Positions 9,389 through 18,958 are shown, numbered from the stretch's first letter. The stretch: DNA of 64,000 nucleotides from Candidatus Xianfuyuplasma coldseepsis (GCF_014023125.1 NZ_CP048914.1:1020698-1084697), one strand, 5' to 3'. The notes: generated from the sequence alone by a model not told the origin. Numbers and translations are program-made.

Positions 9389-9676
9389 TTAACCCACATA
9401 TGATTTCAGTTTCTCTTGAAACTCAATCAACAATTCGTAACTAATATGATGCTCCTTTTTATTTGCGATAAATCGACTTTGTTCAATGTCATCTATATGT
9501 TCTTGATACCAATGGACTAATCGATCAATAATGACTTGTATCATTTCAAGATCATTCGGAAGTTGTAGTTGTCGTAGTTGTTTTGTATAACTGCGAATGA
9601 AGTGTTCAATCGCATACTCGTTTATGGTTTCAATAATACCTTCAATTTCGAGTCGGTACTGATTCTTAAATGTCAT
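9389..9676 (-). CDS. Small hypothetical helical protein
   Basis: A 95-residue protein of unknown function. GGGGGA precedes the ATG. The sequence is predicted largely helical and charged, without signal peptide, membrane segment or cysteine. It stands alone between the pseudogene region and the zinc-ribbon gene. I do not recognise the family. Confidence 0.6.
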   Translation of the reverse strand: MTFKNQYRLEIEGIIETINEYAIEHFIRSYTKQLRQLQLPNDLEMIQVIIDRLVHWYQEHIDDIEQSRFIANKKEHHISYELLIEFQEKLKSYVG

Positions 9677-9959
9677 GTTTTCCCCCTATTATAGATAATT
9701 ACACTGTCAAAAGGTAGTGTTCATCTACGTTTTGATTTCGTTGTTACTGTGAATAAAAACTAGAAAAAGTTTTTAACACTAGATATTTGAGAAAGAAATG
9801 ATAATAAGATTGTTTTATAATTATGTTTGTAAATATGATATAATTTTATTAGTAGTACTATTGATTTATTTAAGGGGATAACCATTTTATATCCTATCTT
9901 TGCATCGACGAGTTACAAGTTAAATAGACGTCTTGTAGGTTAGTTTATGGAGGTATCAT

Positions 9960-11504
9960 ATGAAGTGTATTAAGTGTGGAACGGAAAATATTGAATCAAA
10001 TAAGTTCTGTTCAAACTGTGGGTCAAAGCTGGGAAAAATGGAATGTGCAAGTTGTCATAATTCACTAACGGTGGATGTTAAGTTTTGTGGTAATTGTGGC
10101 TCTGAGAATCCGTTTTATACACTACCAAAAATTGAAGACATGACCCCTCCAAGAGAAGCGAAAAAAGTAAGGGATCGTAATTTTTTAAGAACTATGAAGA
10201 AACACAAGCAGTTAATTCTGCTAATATTGATAGCTCTTTTATCTACGGTAGCCTTTGCATCCTCTTTTGGAGGTATAAGCAAGACTAATTATGGTGAGTG
10301 GGATTTTAGTGGTTCAGATGCTGAATTTGTTGATTTTTCATTTAATCAAAATGCTATTCAATTATATCGTGGTTATTTTTCAGCTGTTTTCCTATCGAGC
10401 CAAAATGAGATGAATGATTATCAATCAGAAATTGATGATAATTATTACGAATCACTGGATGATTTTGGTGATGTAATTAGTGCAAGAGAATTCCGCAAGT
10501 TATATTCAAATCTTGACTTGTTTGGATACAGTATGAGTAATTCGCTTAGTCTTGAAAATACGTTTACTAGTTCGATTGAGTATTTCATTGTTGTTGTTCT
10601 TTTAATAATAACTCAATTGTTAACTTTAATTATTATTGGTATAGCTGTAGTGAGATATTTGAACGGAAAAGACTTGATTGTATTGAGAAAACTATTTATA
10701 GTTGGATTCATAATTGGGTTAAATTTAGCGTTTTTCTTACCAAATATTATGTCTCAGACAAATGCTGGTGGCGGCTTAGTCACATACTTAATTTTTATGT
10801 TGCTTGGGTTTGTAGTCTTACATATTGTATTATTAAGAAATCGTCAACAAATACAAATTGTTAAATCTTTCAAGTATATTTTTGACATAGTACTTATTAT
10901 TGTTATTTTTCTTATTGCATCTGGGAATTTAATTCGTGTTGGATATGAAGAATCTTCGACTAAAAAAATATGGGGTTCATTTCGAATTGAAGAACTAACA
11001 AACCTAATGAATGTATATGATCCTGATTTCGTTTACTCTACTGATTCAGATTATTATAACTGGTATTCAACTTACTTAGAGGATCCAGATTTAACATCAT
11101 CAGACCAGAAAGAGCTCGCCAAATTAACAGACTATAGCTATTTATTTGCTTATAGGATATTTGATTCTAACGAAGGACAAGACATATTTATTGGAATAGC
11201 AATTTCCATTGGTATACTGGTAATGCTAGTCACAAGTAGTTTATTCTATACTGTGGTTGTTGCAACAACCAATAAAACATCAATAGTAAGTATTGGGCTT
11301 AGAATTACACTGGTTATACTCTTTATTACTTTATTGGTGTTATCAATTATTGCATCATCGATGATCAATACAACATTTGATAGGGTTGATGAACCATTTA
11401 TTGCCAGAATGTCTATAGGGTTAATATTTGGTATAATACTGTCAATCATTAGTCTTATTCTATCTGCAATTACTCCTGGTTCAAGAAAGCATTTAGAAGT
11501 CTAA
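9960..11504 (+). CDS. Double zinc-ribbon membrane protein
   Basis: A 514-residue membrane protein. The N-terminus carries two zinc ribbons: C3-x2-C6 with C17-x2-C20, and C29-x2-C32 with C43-x2-C46. A hydrophobic segment follows at about 80-97, then an acidic extracytoplasmic loop, then at least six more hydrophobic segments, of which three are near the C-terminus. Such zinc-ribbon fusions are common in Firmicutes membrane proteins of unknown role; the ribbons may bind protein or nucleic acid on the cytoplasmic side. GGAGG lies 8 nt before the ATG, and a TATAAT-like -10 lies near 9838. It ends in a strong terminator. Confidence 0.75.
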   Translation: MKCIKCGTENIESNKFCSNCGSKLGKMECASCHNSLTVDVKFCGNCGSENPFYTLPKIEDMTPPREAKKVRDRNFLRTMKKHKQLILLILIALLSTVAFASSFGGISKTNYGEWDFSGSDAEFVDFSFNQNAIQLYRGYFSAVFLSSQNEMNDYQSEIDDNYYESLDDFGDVISAREFRKLYSNLDLFGYSMSNSLSLENTFTSSIEYFIVVVLLIITQLLTLIIIGIAVVRYLNGKDLIVLRKLFIVGFIIGLNLAFFLPNIMSQTNAGGGLVTYLIFMLLGFVVLHIVLLRNRQQIQIVKSFKYIFDIVLIIVIFLIASGNLIRVGYEESSTKKIWGSFRIEELTNLMNVYDPDFVYSTDSDYYNWYSTYLEDPDLTSSDQKELAKLTDYSYLFAYRIFDSNEGQDIFIGIAISIGILVMLVTSSLFYTVVVATTNKTSIVSIGLRITLVILFITLLVLSIIASSMINTTFDRVDEPFIARMSIGLIFGIILSIISLILSAITPGSRKHLEV

Positions 11505-11570
11505 AAATAAGTTCTTTTAATAATTTGATTGTATTAAGTGCCCCGTTAATTCATAATGTCTACAAATATA

Positions 11571-11608
11571 AAAACGTATTACGACTTTTCTGTGTAATAC
11601 GTTTTTTT
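11571..11608 (+). terminator. Strong intrinsic terminator marking the left edge of the defence island
   Basis: AAAACGTATTAC(11571-11582) pairs perfectly with GTAATACGTTTT(11594-11605), followed by further T residues. Confidence 0.9.
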
Positions 11609-11639
11609 AGTAATACATGATTAAATAAATTAGAATAAA

Positions 11640-12053
11640 CTATCTAGTGGGATATTTAAGAACTGCTTGCGAAAGTTGAGAGATTAAATTACTATGTACT
11701 TCATCAGTAATTTCAAGTATTACCATTTTTTCACCTTTATCATAATGCCATAATGTTATATGCATTGATTTCATATTATTCTTATTTTGTTTGAGTTCAA
11801 TTTTATATACTTGTTCGTTTGTAAATAGAGAAAAGGGTTGTTCTATTTTGAGCAGATTTAGAAATTTTTGTAGTTCACGTGTCTCGAGATTGGATCCTTC
11901 ACTGTCAACTATAACAGTATTATCTTTTGGATTTATCAACTTATAGCGAGTTATTAACCAATTGTTGTCACTTGAATGGGCGTCGGGATTAAACGGGAAC
12001 TCATACCCAATGATATCAAATTCTAAAATATAAGGCTTCGTAGGGAATCTCAT
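11640..12053 (-). CDS. Hypothetical protein coupled to the WYL-nuclease gene
   Basis: A 137-residue cytoplasmic protein of no recognised family. Its ATG overlaps the stop of the upstream WYL gene (ATGA, 4 nt), so the two are translationally coupled and likely work together. The sequence is mixed alpha/beta, with no catalytic motif I can identify. Confidence 0.65.
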   Translation of the reverse strand: MRFPTKPYILEFDIIGYEFPFNPDAHSSDNNWLITRYKLINPKDNTVIVDSEGSNLETRELQKFLNLLKIEQPFSLFTNEQVYKIELKQNKNNMKSMHITLWHYDKGEKMVILEITDEVHSNLISQLSQAVLKYPTR

Positions 12054-14047
12054 TTATGTGTTCCTTGGTGAACAATAATGATGTTGTAGTTTTCACTATA
12101 AGAAGAGTATGTGTTCTTATGACAATTCGTAATATGATAGCTATCATCGAATGTTTCTAGTAATGCATTCGCAAGCTCTAAATCAGATAATTCTTCTTGT
12201 ACTTCGATTACATATGTATCGTATGAAGGGAATGCATTCGTAAAGGATTCTAACGAGTCCACGGTAATTAAGGAACTGTTTCTGAATGGACTAGAATCCC
12301 ATTCTTCTTTCGATTGAATACACACATTTAATCGTTTTGATGAAAGGACAAGATATTTCTCTGTAAAGTGTTCGTGTAAGATCGCTATGTCCTCCCAGTA
12401 CAAACGAATAACACGATCACAGTATTGGAACTGATGGATATGTTTCAATTGAAAGAGAAACTGATTGTACTGGATATCAAGTACTTGATTGGCTTTAGGA
12501 TAGATAACAATCATGTATCCTGGTTCACCATCAACATCATTGAATGTATTATACAACGTACGAAATAGTTGGTGATTATCATAGAATTCATCAATAGATA
12601 CGGGGATGCCATCCATCATCGTATTAATTGATTTGTATTCTACGATACCATTTTTCGTATTATAGCCATTATATTTCTTCTCATGGATACTTTTAATCTC
12701 ATGGTTTCGAGAAAACGAGGATTCCGCATACTTGACTTCAATCAATACTTTTTTATTATCCTTTGTTTTACAGTATACATCCACATGAGAATAATCAGGA
12801 AAGACTGTTTCAAACTGAATGGATTCTACCTTTTCATCTAGTTTAAGAGTAGAAGAGAGAAGGTACTCTTTATTTATATACGGTAAGAAGAAGTCAAATG
12901 TCAGTAGTTGTGAAGATTTGAGATTGTTAGGACTATGTAATTCTACAGTGCTAGGAATATACGTTTTAAACAACTCTCTGTTTTCGGGAAGGAGTGCTTC
13001 TTCAAATGGATAGCTAGTATCTAGAATATAGTTATGATATGGATGGGTTTTGTGATTGGGATATTGATAGGACAGATATCTTGAAAGGGATTGTTTCACA
13101 GTCTGATCAAATTGATGATAGAGATCATTGATGGATTCGGAGGTGTCATCTTGATAGACATTGTTCATCAATTCAAGTTCTTTAACAATCATCTCTTTTA
13201 GTGAAGCAGGTGAAAGAACTTTACAAGAGGAACCAAAGGATAGAATTCGTCGTTTTAGTTCGAAGAGATTATTGGCTGTAAAAGCAATATGTACATAATC
13301 GTTTATCTCATTGATCATCTCAATATTGGCCTCTAAGGTCTTTTTGACATATGGCAATAAAGATGTAGAGACTTGTAGTTCAACGGTATCAACGTTGTTG
13401 TTTAGATACACTCCAGCGCTATCGTTATAGCGTTGGAGTTGATTCTTATATTGGGGATTGTGAGTGAAGGTATTTTCTGTATAGTGGATGGATTTGATTT
13501 TTGTGATATCTAAAGGAACTATCTTTTGATTGTAGTGATTGTATATGAGTACATATGTCTTGAAGTACTTTGTGAATAACTCATACGGATCCACAGTCAT
13601 TGTCGGAACGACCTTTACTGTCTTTTCATAGACTATTTGTATAGTTAGTTTTTTCTCAATAGCTTTGTTTAGTAGTGTGATGGTTTCAATCGATGATTGG
13701 GATAGATATTCATGATAAGGATTGGATAGCTCTAGCTGTTTAACCAATTGATGAAACATCTCTTGTAAGGAGATGTTGGTTTTGGAACCGATTAGATTTA
13801 TAATGGTTTGTTGTTCTGGGGTTAGGTTTTTATATAACGGTAGAAGTAGATTCTTGTCCATTAACCGGATTCCACCATAGGGTCCACTTTTGTTTTCAAT
13901 GTAGTATCCATTCATTTCCAGTTGTACACGGTAATTCCGGATTTGCTTATTGGACATTTCCAGTTCATCTTCTAGTTCTTTGTACTGAACATAATCACGA
14001 TTATTCAGAATAATCAACATTTTTAACATATTGGCATATTTACCCAT
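12050..14047 (-). CDS. WYL-domain regulator fused to a PD-(D/E)XK-like nuclease domain
   Basis: A 665-residue protein. The ATG at 14047 is preceded by AGAGGTG at good spacing; the frame extends ten residues further without a better start. Residues 1-60 are a helix-turn-helix (SNKQIRNYRVQLEMNGYYIE) of the YafY/DeoR-like type. Residues about 130-280 are a WYL ligand-sensing domain. At about 380-520 lies a restriction-nuclease-like core, HVDVY followed by VLIEVKYAE, which fits the D...ExK signature of PD-(D/E)XK enzymes. WYL-HTH proteins commonly regulate defence loci, and fusion to a nuclease core would couple sensing and cleavage in one chain. The C-terminal 130 residues are unassigned. Confidence 0.75.
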   Translation of the reverse strand: MGKYANMLKMLIILNNRDYVQYKELEDELEMSNKQIRNYRVQLEMNGYYIENKSGPYGGIRLMDKNLLLPLYKNLTPEQQTIINLIGSKTNISLQEMFHQLVKQLELSNPYHEYLSQSSIETITLLNKAIEKKLTIQIVYEKTVKVVPTMTVDPYELFTKYFKTYVLIYNHYNQKIVPLDITKIKSIHYTENTFTHNPQYKNQLQRYNDSAGVYLNNNVDTVELQVSTSLLPYVKKTLEANIEMINEINDYVHIAFTANNLFELKRRILSFGSSCKVLSPASLKEMIVKELELMNNVYQDDTSESINDLYHQFDQTVKQSLSRYLSYQYPNHKTHPYHNYILDTSYPFEEALLPENRELFKTYIPSTVELHSPNNLKSSQLLTFDFFLPYINKEYLLSSTLKLDEKVESIQFETVFPDYSHVDVYCKTKDNKKVLIEVKYAESSFSRNHEIKSIHEKKYNGYNTKNGIVEYKSINTMMDGIPVSIDEFYDNHQLFRTLYNTFNDVDGEPGYMIVIYPKANQVLDIQYNQFLFQLKHIHQFQYCDRVIRLYWEDIAILHEHFTEKYLVLSSKRLNVCIQSKEEWDSSPFRNSSLITVDSLESFTNAFPSYDTYVIEVQEELSDLELANALLETFDDSYHITNCHKNTYSSYSENYNIIIVHQGTHK

Positions 14048-14101
14048 AGAATCACCTCTGTGTTCATAGTATATCATATTGTGGCAATATAGGGGCAGAA
14101 T

Positions 14102-14131
14102 AAAAAAAGAGGTTAAAATATGACCTCTTTT
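14102..14131 (-). terminator. Intrinsic terminator after the PD-(D/E)XK gene
   Basis: On the minus strand AAAAGAGGT pairs with ACCTCTTTT (14105-14113 against 14123-14131), followed by a T run at 14108-14102. Confidence 0.75.
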
Positions 14132-14838
14132 ACGATTTTATAATTAGTGAATAATGATTGAGTGTTCATGACAAAAATTGATATCTCTTGTTGCTGTAGG
14201 AATTTTTTCAGTATGGGGAAAGAGTTGATTTTTTCTAGGTCTCTATATGCCCTGGTATTTTTATAAATCATGATGGCTTTTCTTATAGGTTTTTCGTTAG
14301 GAATATTGAAATCAGCACGCAGGCGTATCTGATTTACTAAAGTTGCATAATTATTAATTTGAACTGCACATGATACTAGTGAGTCGCTTGGTCCTGATTT
14401 GCCATAACGCTTTGCCTTTGCTTCAACGAGATAAATAATATTTTTGTAATCTAATATCAGGTCAATATCGCCGATACCGAAGTTTTTATAGGACATCAAA
14501 GGAACCTCATAATCAATAACAATATAGTCGCCTTTAATTTGACTTTTATTAAATTTATTGAACATATCTCTAATCATGTGTTTTTCTTCTTCAAACTTCG
14601 ATACAAATCTACCATATCCAGTTCGATTTGGATCTGGTTTTTGATCAGGATATTTGGAGGAATTTTCAATAATACCTTGATGATTCTTATTGTATGCAAT
14701 AAGGTGCTCATTAACAAATTCTTTTATTGAACTAATGTCGGTATTACTAAACCAATTACTATACTTCAACAAATCTGATTCACTTAGACTCTTCTTTTTG
14801 TACATGAGTAAAAATTCAATGTCTGTTTTGTTCAACAT
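14113..14838 (-). CDS. PD-(D/E)XK nuclease-like protein
   Basis: A 241-residue cytoplasmic protein. The ATG at 14838 follows GGAGG by five bases, so the longer frame to 14937 is rejected. A central GIGDIDLILDYKNIIYLVEAK (residues 121-141) supplies the acidic residue and ExK of a PD-(D/E)XK fold, followed by a helix (VSCAVQINNYATLVNQI) as in many restriction enzymes. It lies 43 nt downstream of the gene at 14882, on the same strand. Role inferred: DNA cleavage or DNA end processing in defence. Sequence specificity is unknown. Confidence 0.7.
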   Translation of the reverse strand: MLNKTDIEFLLMYKKKSLSESDLLKYSNWFSNTDISSIKEFVNEHLIAYNKNHQGIIENSSKYPDQKPDPNRTGYGRFVSKFEEEKHMIRDMFNKFNKSQIKGDYIVIDYEVPLMSYKNFGIGDIDLILDYKNIIYLVEAKAKRYGKSGPSDSLVSCAVQINNYATLVNQIRLRADFNIPNEKPIRKAIMIYKNTRAYRDLEKINSFPILKKFLQQQEISIFVMNTQSLFTNYKIVKEVIF

Positions 14839-14881
14839 AAATACCTCCAACAAGTTTAAGAACAATATATAAATAAATTTA

Positions 14882-15805
14882 TTAAAACTTTTTAACAAGA
14901 TAAACGTTAATTCGAATTTTAATGTTTCCTTCTTCATCTAATTTAACACTACTAACAAGACAGAAAACATAACCTTGATTTGAAGACATGAATTCATCAA
15001 TCTTTTCTTCAACAGATTCAGATAGTCTGCCAACTTCTCTATAGTCTTTTGTATATAGCAAATAGCCATACTCAAAGTCTTCTTCAACTGTAAGTAGATC
15101 ATTAACTTCAAGATCTTCTAGAGCATCAATCCGTGTATCACGTTCTTCTCTATCATAACTATTATTTATGGATGTCTTAATTTTTATTACAGCAGGATTG
15201 GTCTCGAGATCAATCTCTTTATAAAATGCTAAAGAGATTTCAATACGTTCATTTTCCTCATCAACTTTATTAACAATCATCGCTGGTTTGTACCCTTTCT
15301 GTTTGAAAAAGTACTTTTTAACCATATCTTTGATATTTCCTTTGTATAAATATCCTAGTAATTTATCTCCTTTAAAAACCTGCACAGCTTCAGGATCATA
15401 TTCATTATCAAGCTCCTCATCGAGAGTTAAGTTTTCTGATTCACCTACTTGAATGGCTGAGAAGTTTTGAGGGAATGCCAGATTAACATTATAGGCCCAT
15501 TTTAATATACAACCTTGTAAATATATAGGGAACTCCTCTTTGTAGTCGATATCTTGAGTTAGAAAACCAATATCACTAGAAGACTCTTCAACAGGATTAT
15601 CACGTTTCTTTGTCCAATTATGCATTAATATTCCCAGTATAAAGGTTCCTAATATAAGCAAACTTAGAATACTGTTTAATACAGTTAGATTATTGTTTTC
15701 ACTGGTTGTATAAAACACTACAATAGACAGCCCAAAAACAATCCAGGTGATAAGCTTTATTCGTTTTTGTATATGTTCTGGTTGTGATAAGAAGTATTTA
15801 TTCAT
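14882..15805 (-). CDS. Membrane protein with a HIRAN-like region
   Basis: A 307-residue protein. Two membrane segments lie at about 17-34 and 43-61. Residues about 118-165 (NEYDPEAVQVF ... LLGYLYKGNI) match the core pattern of HIRAN domains, which bind 3' DNA ends in Rad5/HLTF and occur in bacterial restriction loci. A second acidic alpha/beta half follows. A membrane-tied HIRAN-like protein next to a nuclease gene is uncommon. The HIRAN call is by pattern only. AAAGGA precedes the ATG. Confidence 0.6.
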   Translation of the reverse strand: MNKYFLSQPEHIQKRIKLITWIVFGLSIVVFYTTSENNNLTVLNSILSLLILGTFILGILMHNWTKKRDNPVEESSSDIGFLTQDIDYKEEFPIYLQGCILKWAYNVNLAFPQNFSAIQVGESENLTLDEELDNEYDPEAVQVFKGDKLLGYLYKGNIKDMVKKYFFKQKGYKPAMIVNKVDEENERIEISLAFYKEIDLETNPAVIKIKTSINNSYDREERDTRIDALEDLEVNDLLTVEEDFEYGYLLYTKDYREVGRLSESVEEKIDEFMSSNQGYVFCLVSSVKLDEEGNIKIRINVYLVKKF

Positions 15806-15957
15806 AGTATAATCCTTTCATATCAGGGGGCTAGTTTTTTCTTCCATTGTAATTATATCATGAGTTTTAATAATGATAAACTCCTTGATAAACATAGGTT
15901 TTTATATCTTTATATTGAATATATTTGGTGGTATTATAAAGTCGAGGAGGAGATTAG

Positions 15958-16512
15958 ATGAAAAAAGTTTCTATGTGGCTTGGGGCGATTGCAGCAGTTT
16001 TTACAATACTTCTTGCTTTTGGAGTTTTTGGACCTCAGGAAGTAGTGATTGATGATGATCAATTTGATCTTTTACAAGATGACATATATGAGATACCAAT
16101 ACAGGATAATGCAAGTATTGACATTACAGAAGTAAACGTATATGAATATACAGAGTTTATGTGGGCAGGTGAAGCAGATGATCTAGGACTTGAAGGAGGT
16201 ATAGGAAATTATTTCAAGTACTATGGAGATTATGAAATCCATATAGATGATATAAGCATAAGTACGGTAAACGAAATCCGTATAACCATCACAGGTTATC
16301 GAGGGAATGAACCTTATAAAGAGTTTTATCATACCTCAATAACTACAATTGAAACACTTGATTTGATAGGTGATTTTCCCAAAACATCTTTCGATGATTA
16401 TGATTGTGAGGAAGCAAGAGTATTTGTATCTGTTACATACACGAATAATGACAATCAACTAGTTACAATCAATGAAGTGATGGTTGTCAATGTTGATGAG
16501 GATATATTTTAG
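15958..16512 (+). CDS. Exported or membrane-anchored hypothetical protein
   Basis: A 184-residue protein with an N-terminal hydrophobic anchor (residues 5-25) and an acidic beta-rich exterior. Ribosome site GAGGAGG. It is the only plus-strand gene inside the island between 11.5 and 30 kb and is divergent from the gene at 15805. I do not recognise it. Confidence 0.6.
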   Translation: MKKVSMWLGAIAAVFTILLAFGVFGPQEVVIDDDQFDLLQDDIYEIPIQDNASIDITEVNVYEYTEFMWAGEADDLGLEGGIGNYFKYYGDYEIHIDDISISTVNEIRITITGYRGNEPYKEFYHTSITTIETLDLIGDFPKTSFDDYDCEEARVFVSVTYTNNDNQLVTINEVMVVNVDEDIF

Positions 16513-16551
16513 TACAATAGAAAAAATTGGTAGTGTCCAATTGGATACTGC

Positions 16552-16700
16552 TTATTTTCTTCGTTTAAATTTGGCTTTAAATTTTAACCAATAATTATTG
16601 AAAGTTTTTTTTTGTCTTGTTCGATTGATAATACGTTGCTCCTGACGTGTTTGTTTTCGCTCTTTGGGATAGTTTTATCTTTTCTTGTTTCTTATGATCC
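16552..16700 (-). pseudogene. Frameshifted remnant of an unidentified gene (basic C-terminus)
   Basis: On the minus strand one frame reads like protein (LAEKDHKKQEKIKL) up to about 16645, then a second frame continues (YPKERKQTRQEQRIINRTR) down to a stop at 16552. There is no start codon or ribosome site. The strongly basic coding-like composition suggests the tail of a broken gene. The family is not identified. Confidence 0.35.
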
Positions 16701-16734
16701 TTTTCTGCCAGGAACCGGCCTTATAGTCTTAGAT

Positions 16735-16767
16735 AAAAAACGGCGTCTTCACAGCGCGATTTTTTAT
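16735..16767. terminator. Probable terminator at the end of the defence operon
   Basis: A-rich and T-rich arms (AAAAAACGGCG ... GCGCGATTTTTT) form an imperfect hairpin with two bulges, seven bases past the last stop codon of the minus-strand operon. Confidence 0.5.
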
Positions 16768-16774
16768 TGAAATC

Positions 16775-17080
16775 CTAGAAGACATCGGTATCGTTTTTCA
16801 GTTCATCGATGTTGAATTCTTTCATCACAGTAAGGAAGTCTTTCAATTCTCTTTTTGTAAGACTGATGCCTTTAGCATATCTATCGTCCTTTTTGGAGAA
16901 TCTCCTTATATCTAATTCAAGCAGATCACTCTTCTTGTGTTTCCAATTAACTAGTTGAACTCGTTTAACCCAACTGACACTTTGTGTGGGAATCTCAACC
17001 AAGATTTTGTACACAATGAAATATTCGTTTTCAAAAATACTATTACTGTTTAAAACATCGATGATATTTTCTTCATCCAT
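16775..17080 (-). CDS. Hypothetical protein, last gene of the defence operon
   Basis: A 101-residue protein starting three bases after the stop of the 17084 gene. It has no recognised domain. A KKR/KHKK-rich middle and acidic ends suggest a small nucleic-acid- or partner-binding protein; this is weak inference. Confidence 0.6.
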   Translation of the reverse strand: MDEENIIDVLNSNSIFENEYFIVYKILVEIPTQSVSWVKRVQLVNWKHKKSDLLELDIRRFSKKDDRYAKGISLTKRELKDFLTVMKEFNIDELKNDTDVF

Positions 17081-17083
17081 TTT

Positions 17084-17566
17084 TTACATACTCCCTTCGG
17101 TCATTTCAAATATCTCGATCTTTTGTTCAGAAATGACTATATCACACCAATCTATCCACTTCTTAACTTGCTCTGCTCGTCGACCAGGTGTGGTACCATC
17201 CAAATTAAATAAACTAACTAAAAGTTCTTCAGTTCTTTTCATATTTCGATTTATAAAAAAATCATAAAATACTTGGTCCGATAGAATTAGATATACAAGT
17301 AATCTTAAAACATCTGAAAAATTTTGAGAGAATACCAATTCACCCAGCTCTGTCAATGCTCTATCTCGTTGTTTGAATAGACCAAGATATACTCCTGAAG
17401 AATAATAGTAATTTATTTGTCTATCTGATATATCAAGACTTATATTATTTAGCCTTTTCTCAAAAAAATTACCCATTAAGCCATCACCAAATTTGATAAT
17501 CTTATAAATGTCATTAGCTTGAGGAAAAGTTAACTCTACTTTTGCATTTTTAGGCTTTATAAACAT
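17084..17566 (-). CDS. Small winged-helix-like protein of the methylase operon
   Basis: A 160-residue cytoplasmic protein. Its ATG overlaps the stop of the Dam gene by 10 nt. Residues 20-75 read like a winged helix (ISDRQINYYYSSGVYLGL, then RALTELGELVFS), and the C-terminal part has GTTPGRRAEQVKKWIDW, similar to small regulators or specificity helpers found beside restriction genes. Probable role: DNA-binding partner or regulator of the methylase/nuclease set. Family assignment is uncertain. Confidence 0.65.
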   Translation of the reverse strand: MFIKPKNAKVELTFPQANDIYKIIKFGDGLMGNFFEKRLNNISLDISDRQINYYYSSGVYLGLFKQRDRALTELGELVFSQNFSDVLRLLVYLILSDQVFYDFFINRNMKRTEELLVSLFNLDGTTPGRRAEQVKKWIDWCDIVISEQKIEIFEMTEGSM

Positions 17567-18429
17567 TTTGCCTTCTCCTTGATAAAATTGAAATTGTCAA
17601 TTAAAATCTCTTCGGCTCTAATTCTAGAATCACCTTTAGAACTAATATTTCTCTGAACAGTAATATAAGAATCGTCATCAATATATTCTTTATACAAATC
17701 TTTTATTTTTTCAGTTGCTGAATTACTTAAGCAAGCATAAACACCCATATCTGTCAATTCATCAAAGAAATCTTTTAATCGTTCTTGATCGTAAACATCG
17801 AATTTTTTTGAAGTATAAGAAACAAAAGAAGAGGAGTTTTCTTTGTCATATGGGGGATCTAAATATACAACGTCTCCCGTTTTTAGATGCTTCTTGAGAT
17901 GAGAGAAATCGCTATTACATATTGTGAACTTCAGTTTGAGAATATCGGATAATGTCTGGATATTTTTGAAATCATTGATTTTTGGATTTTCGTATCTCCC
18001 AATTGGAACATTGAACTGTCCCTTACTATTCACTCTATACAAACCGTTGTAGCAGGTTTTGTTTAAATATATTGTTCTTGCCGCGCGCTCATCACTTTTA
18101 TGAATTTTCTTGTATTCAGAACTTCTGTCCCACTCGCGGATTTCATAATATTGATCCTTACTATGAGAAGATTTCAGTTTTTCAAGGTTTCCAATCAATG
18201 AAATAGGGTCATCTTTAATAACAGTGTATAAATTATACAATTCTTCATTCGTATCATTTATTACTATATGATCAAACATGTCCGCTACATGAAATGCAAC
18301 CGAACCACTTCCGGCAAACAAGTCGAAAAATGTAGCATTCTGGGTATCAAGCTTCTCTAATCGGTTTTCAATTAGATTCAAAATAGATCGTTTTCCCCCC
18401 GCCCACTTCAGAACGGGTTTATACTTCAT
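17557..18429 (-). CDS. dam: Dam-type (D12 class) DNA adenine-N6 methyltransferase
   Basis: A 290-residue enzyme that transfers a methyl group from S-adenosylmethionine to adenine N6. Motifs: FDLFAGSGS (SAM-binding motif I, about residues 35-43) and DPPY (191-194, catalytic). The segment from NKTCYNGLYRVN to FNVP (about 123-142) matches the Dam/DpnM signature, so GATC is the probable target. The ATG at 18429 lies after GAGGAAG; a TTG five codons upstream is less likely. Its start overlaps the stop of the upstream 18419 gene by 11 nt. In this operon it likely marks host DNA against the helicase/nuclease partners, though it could be an orphan regulator. Confidence 0.9.
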   Translation of the reverse strand: MKYKPVLKWAGGKRSILNLIENRLEKLDTQNATFFDLFAGSGSVAFHVADMFDHIVINDTNEELYNLYTVIKDDPISLIGNLEKLKSSHSKDQYYEIREWDRSSEYKKIHKSDERAARTIYLNKTCYNGLYRVNSKGQFNVPIGRYENPKINDFKNIQTLSDILKLKFTICNSDFSHLKKHLKTGDVVYLDPPYDKENSSSFVSYTSKKFDVYDQERLKDFFDELTDMGVYACLSNSATEKIKDLYKEYIDDDSYITVQRNISSKGDSRIRAEEILIDNFNFIKEKAKCL

Positions 18430-18958
18430 TGTCTTCTTCCTCAAGTTCTACCAAAAGCAACTCATCAATGATTAACATTTCTGAATTAATGTCAGTATTT
18501 AGAAAATCATGAATAGCAGAAGCAACATCATACGATTTATTTCCATATTTGTAGAACTCATCAAATGTTTTCTCAATACCGGAAATTAAGTAGCCGTAGA
18601 AGGTACTCACGTTAGTTAATTTTGGAAAAGAAACATTGTTTTGAGATGTTTTCTCAAATGCAATGTTGTTTATGACTTCGTCATATCCAAGAGCTTGGTT
18701 GTCCAATATTGTCAACAAGCCAAAATATGCATCAAAATCAGTTTCTGCTCTGTCGTATGTTGTACGTGAAAATGTATGCTCTTTGTTGTTGTTATCATTA
18801 GCATTTATAGGTAGTTTTTCACCGTGCAAGAATCCCATGAGAGATAGCAATAGCGCGAATTCATGAAAGTCAAGTTTGAACAATGTTTCTAGTCGATCAT
18901 ATTGTTCAATACAATATTGAATCTTAATATCTGCGGATTTATTTTTATATTCAGCCAT
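18419..18958 (-). CDS. Putative middle component paired with the SMC-like ATPase
   Basis: A 179-residue acidic helical protein. ATG at 18958 with GGAGG upstream, overlapping the ATPase stop by 8 nt. It has no recognised domain. Its size, position immediately after a DndD/Rad50-like ATPase and tight coupling match the small middle subunit of three-component SMC defence systems (ABC-3C/Lamassu LmuC position). That parallel is contextual, not based on sequence motifs. Confidence 0.6.
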   Translation of the reverse strand: MAEYKNKSADIKIQYCIEQYDRLETLFKLDFHEFALLLSLMGFLHGEKLPINANDNNNKEHTFSRTTYDRAETDFDAYFGLLTILDNQALGYDEVINNIAFEKTSQNNVSFPKLTNVSTFYGYLISGIEKTFDEFYKYGNKSYDVASAIHDFLNTDINSEMLIIDELLLVELEEEDNEV

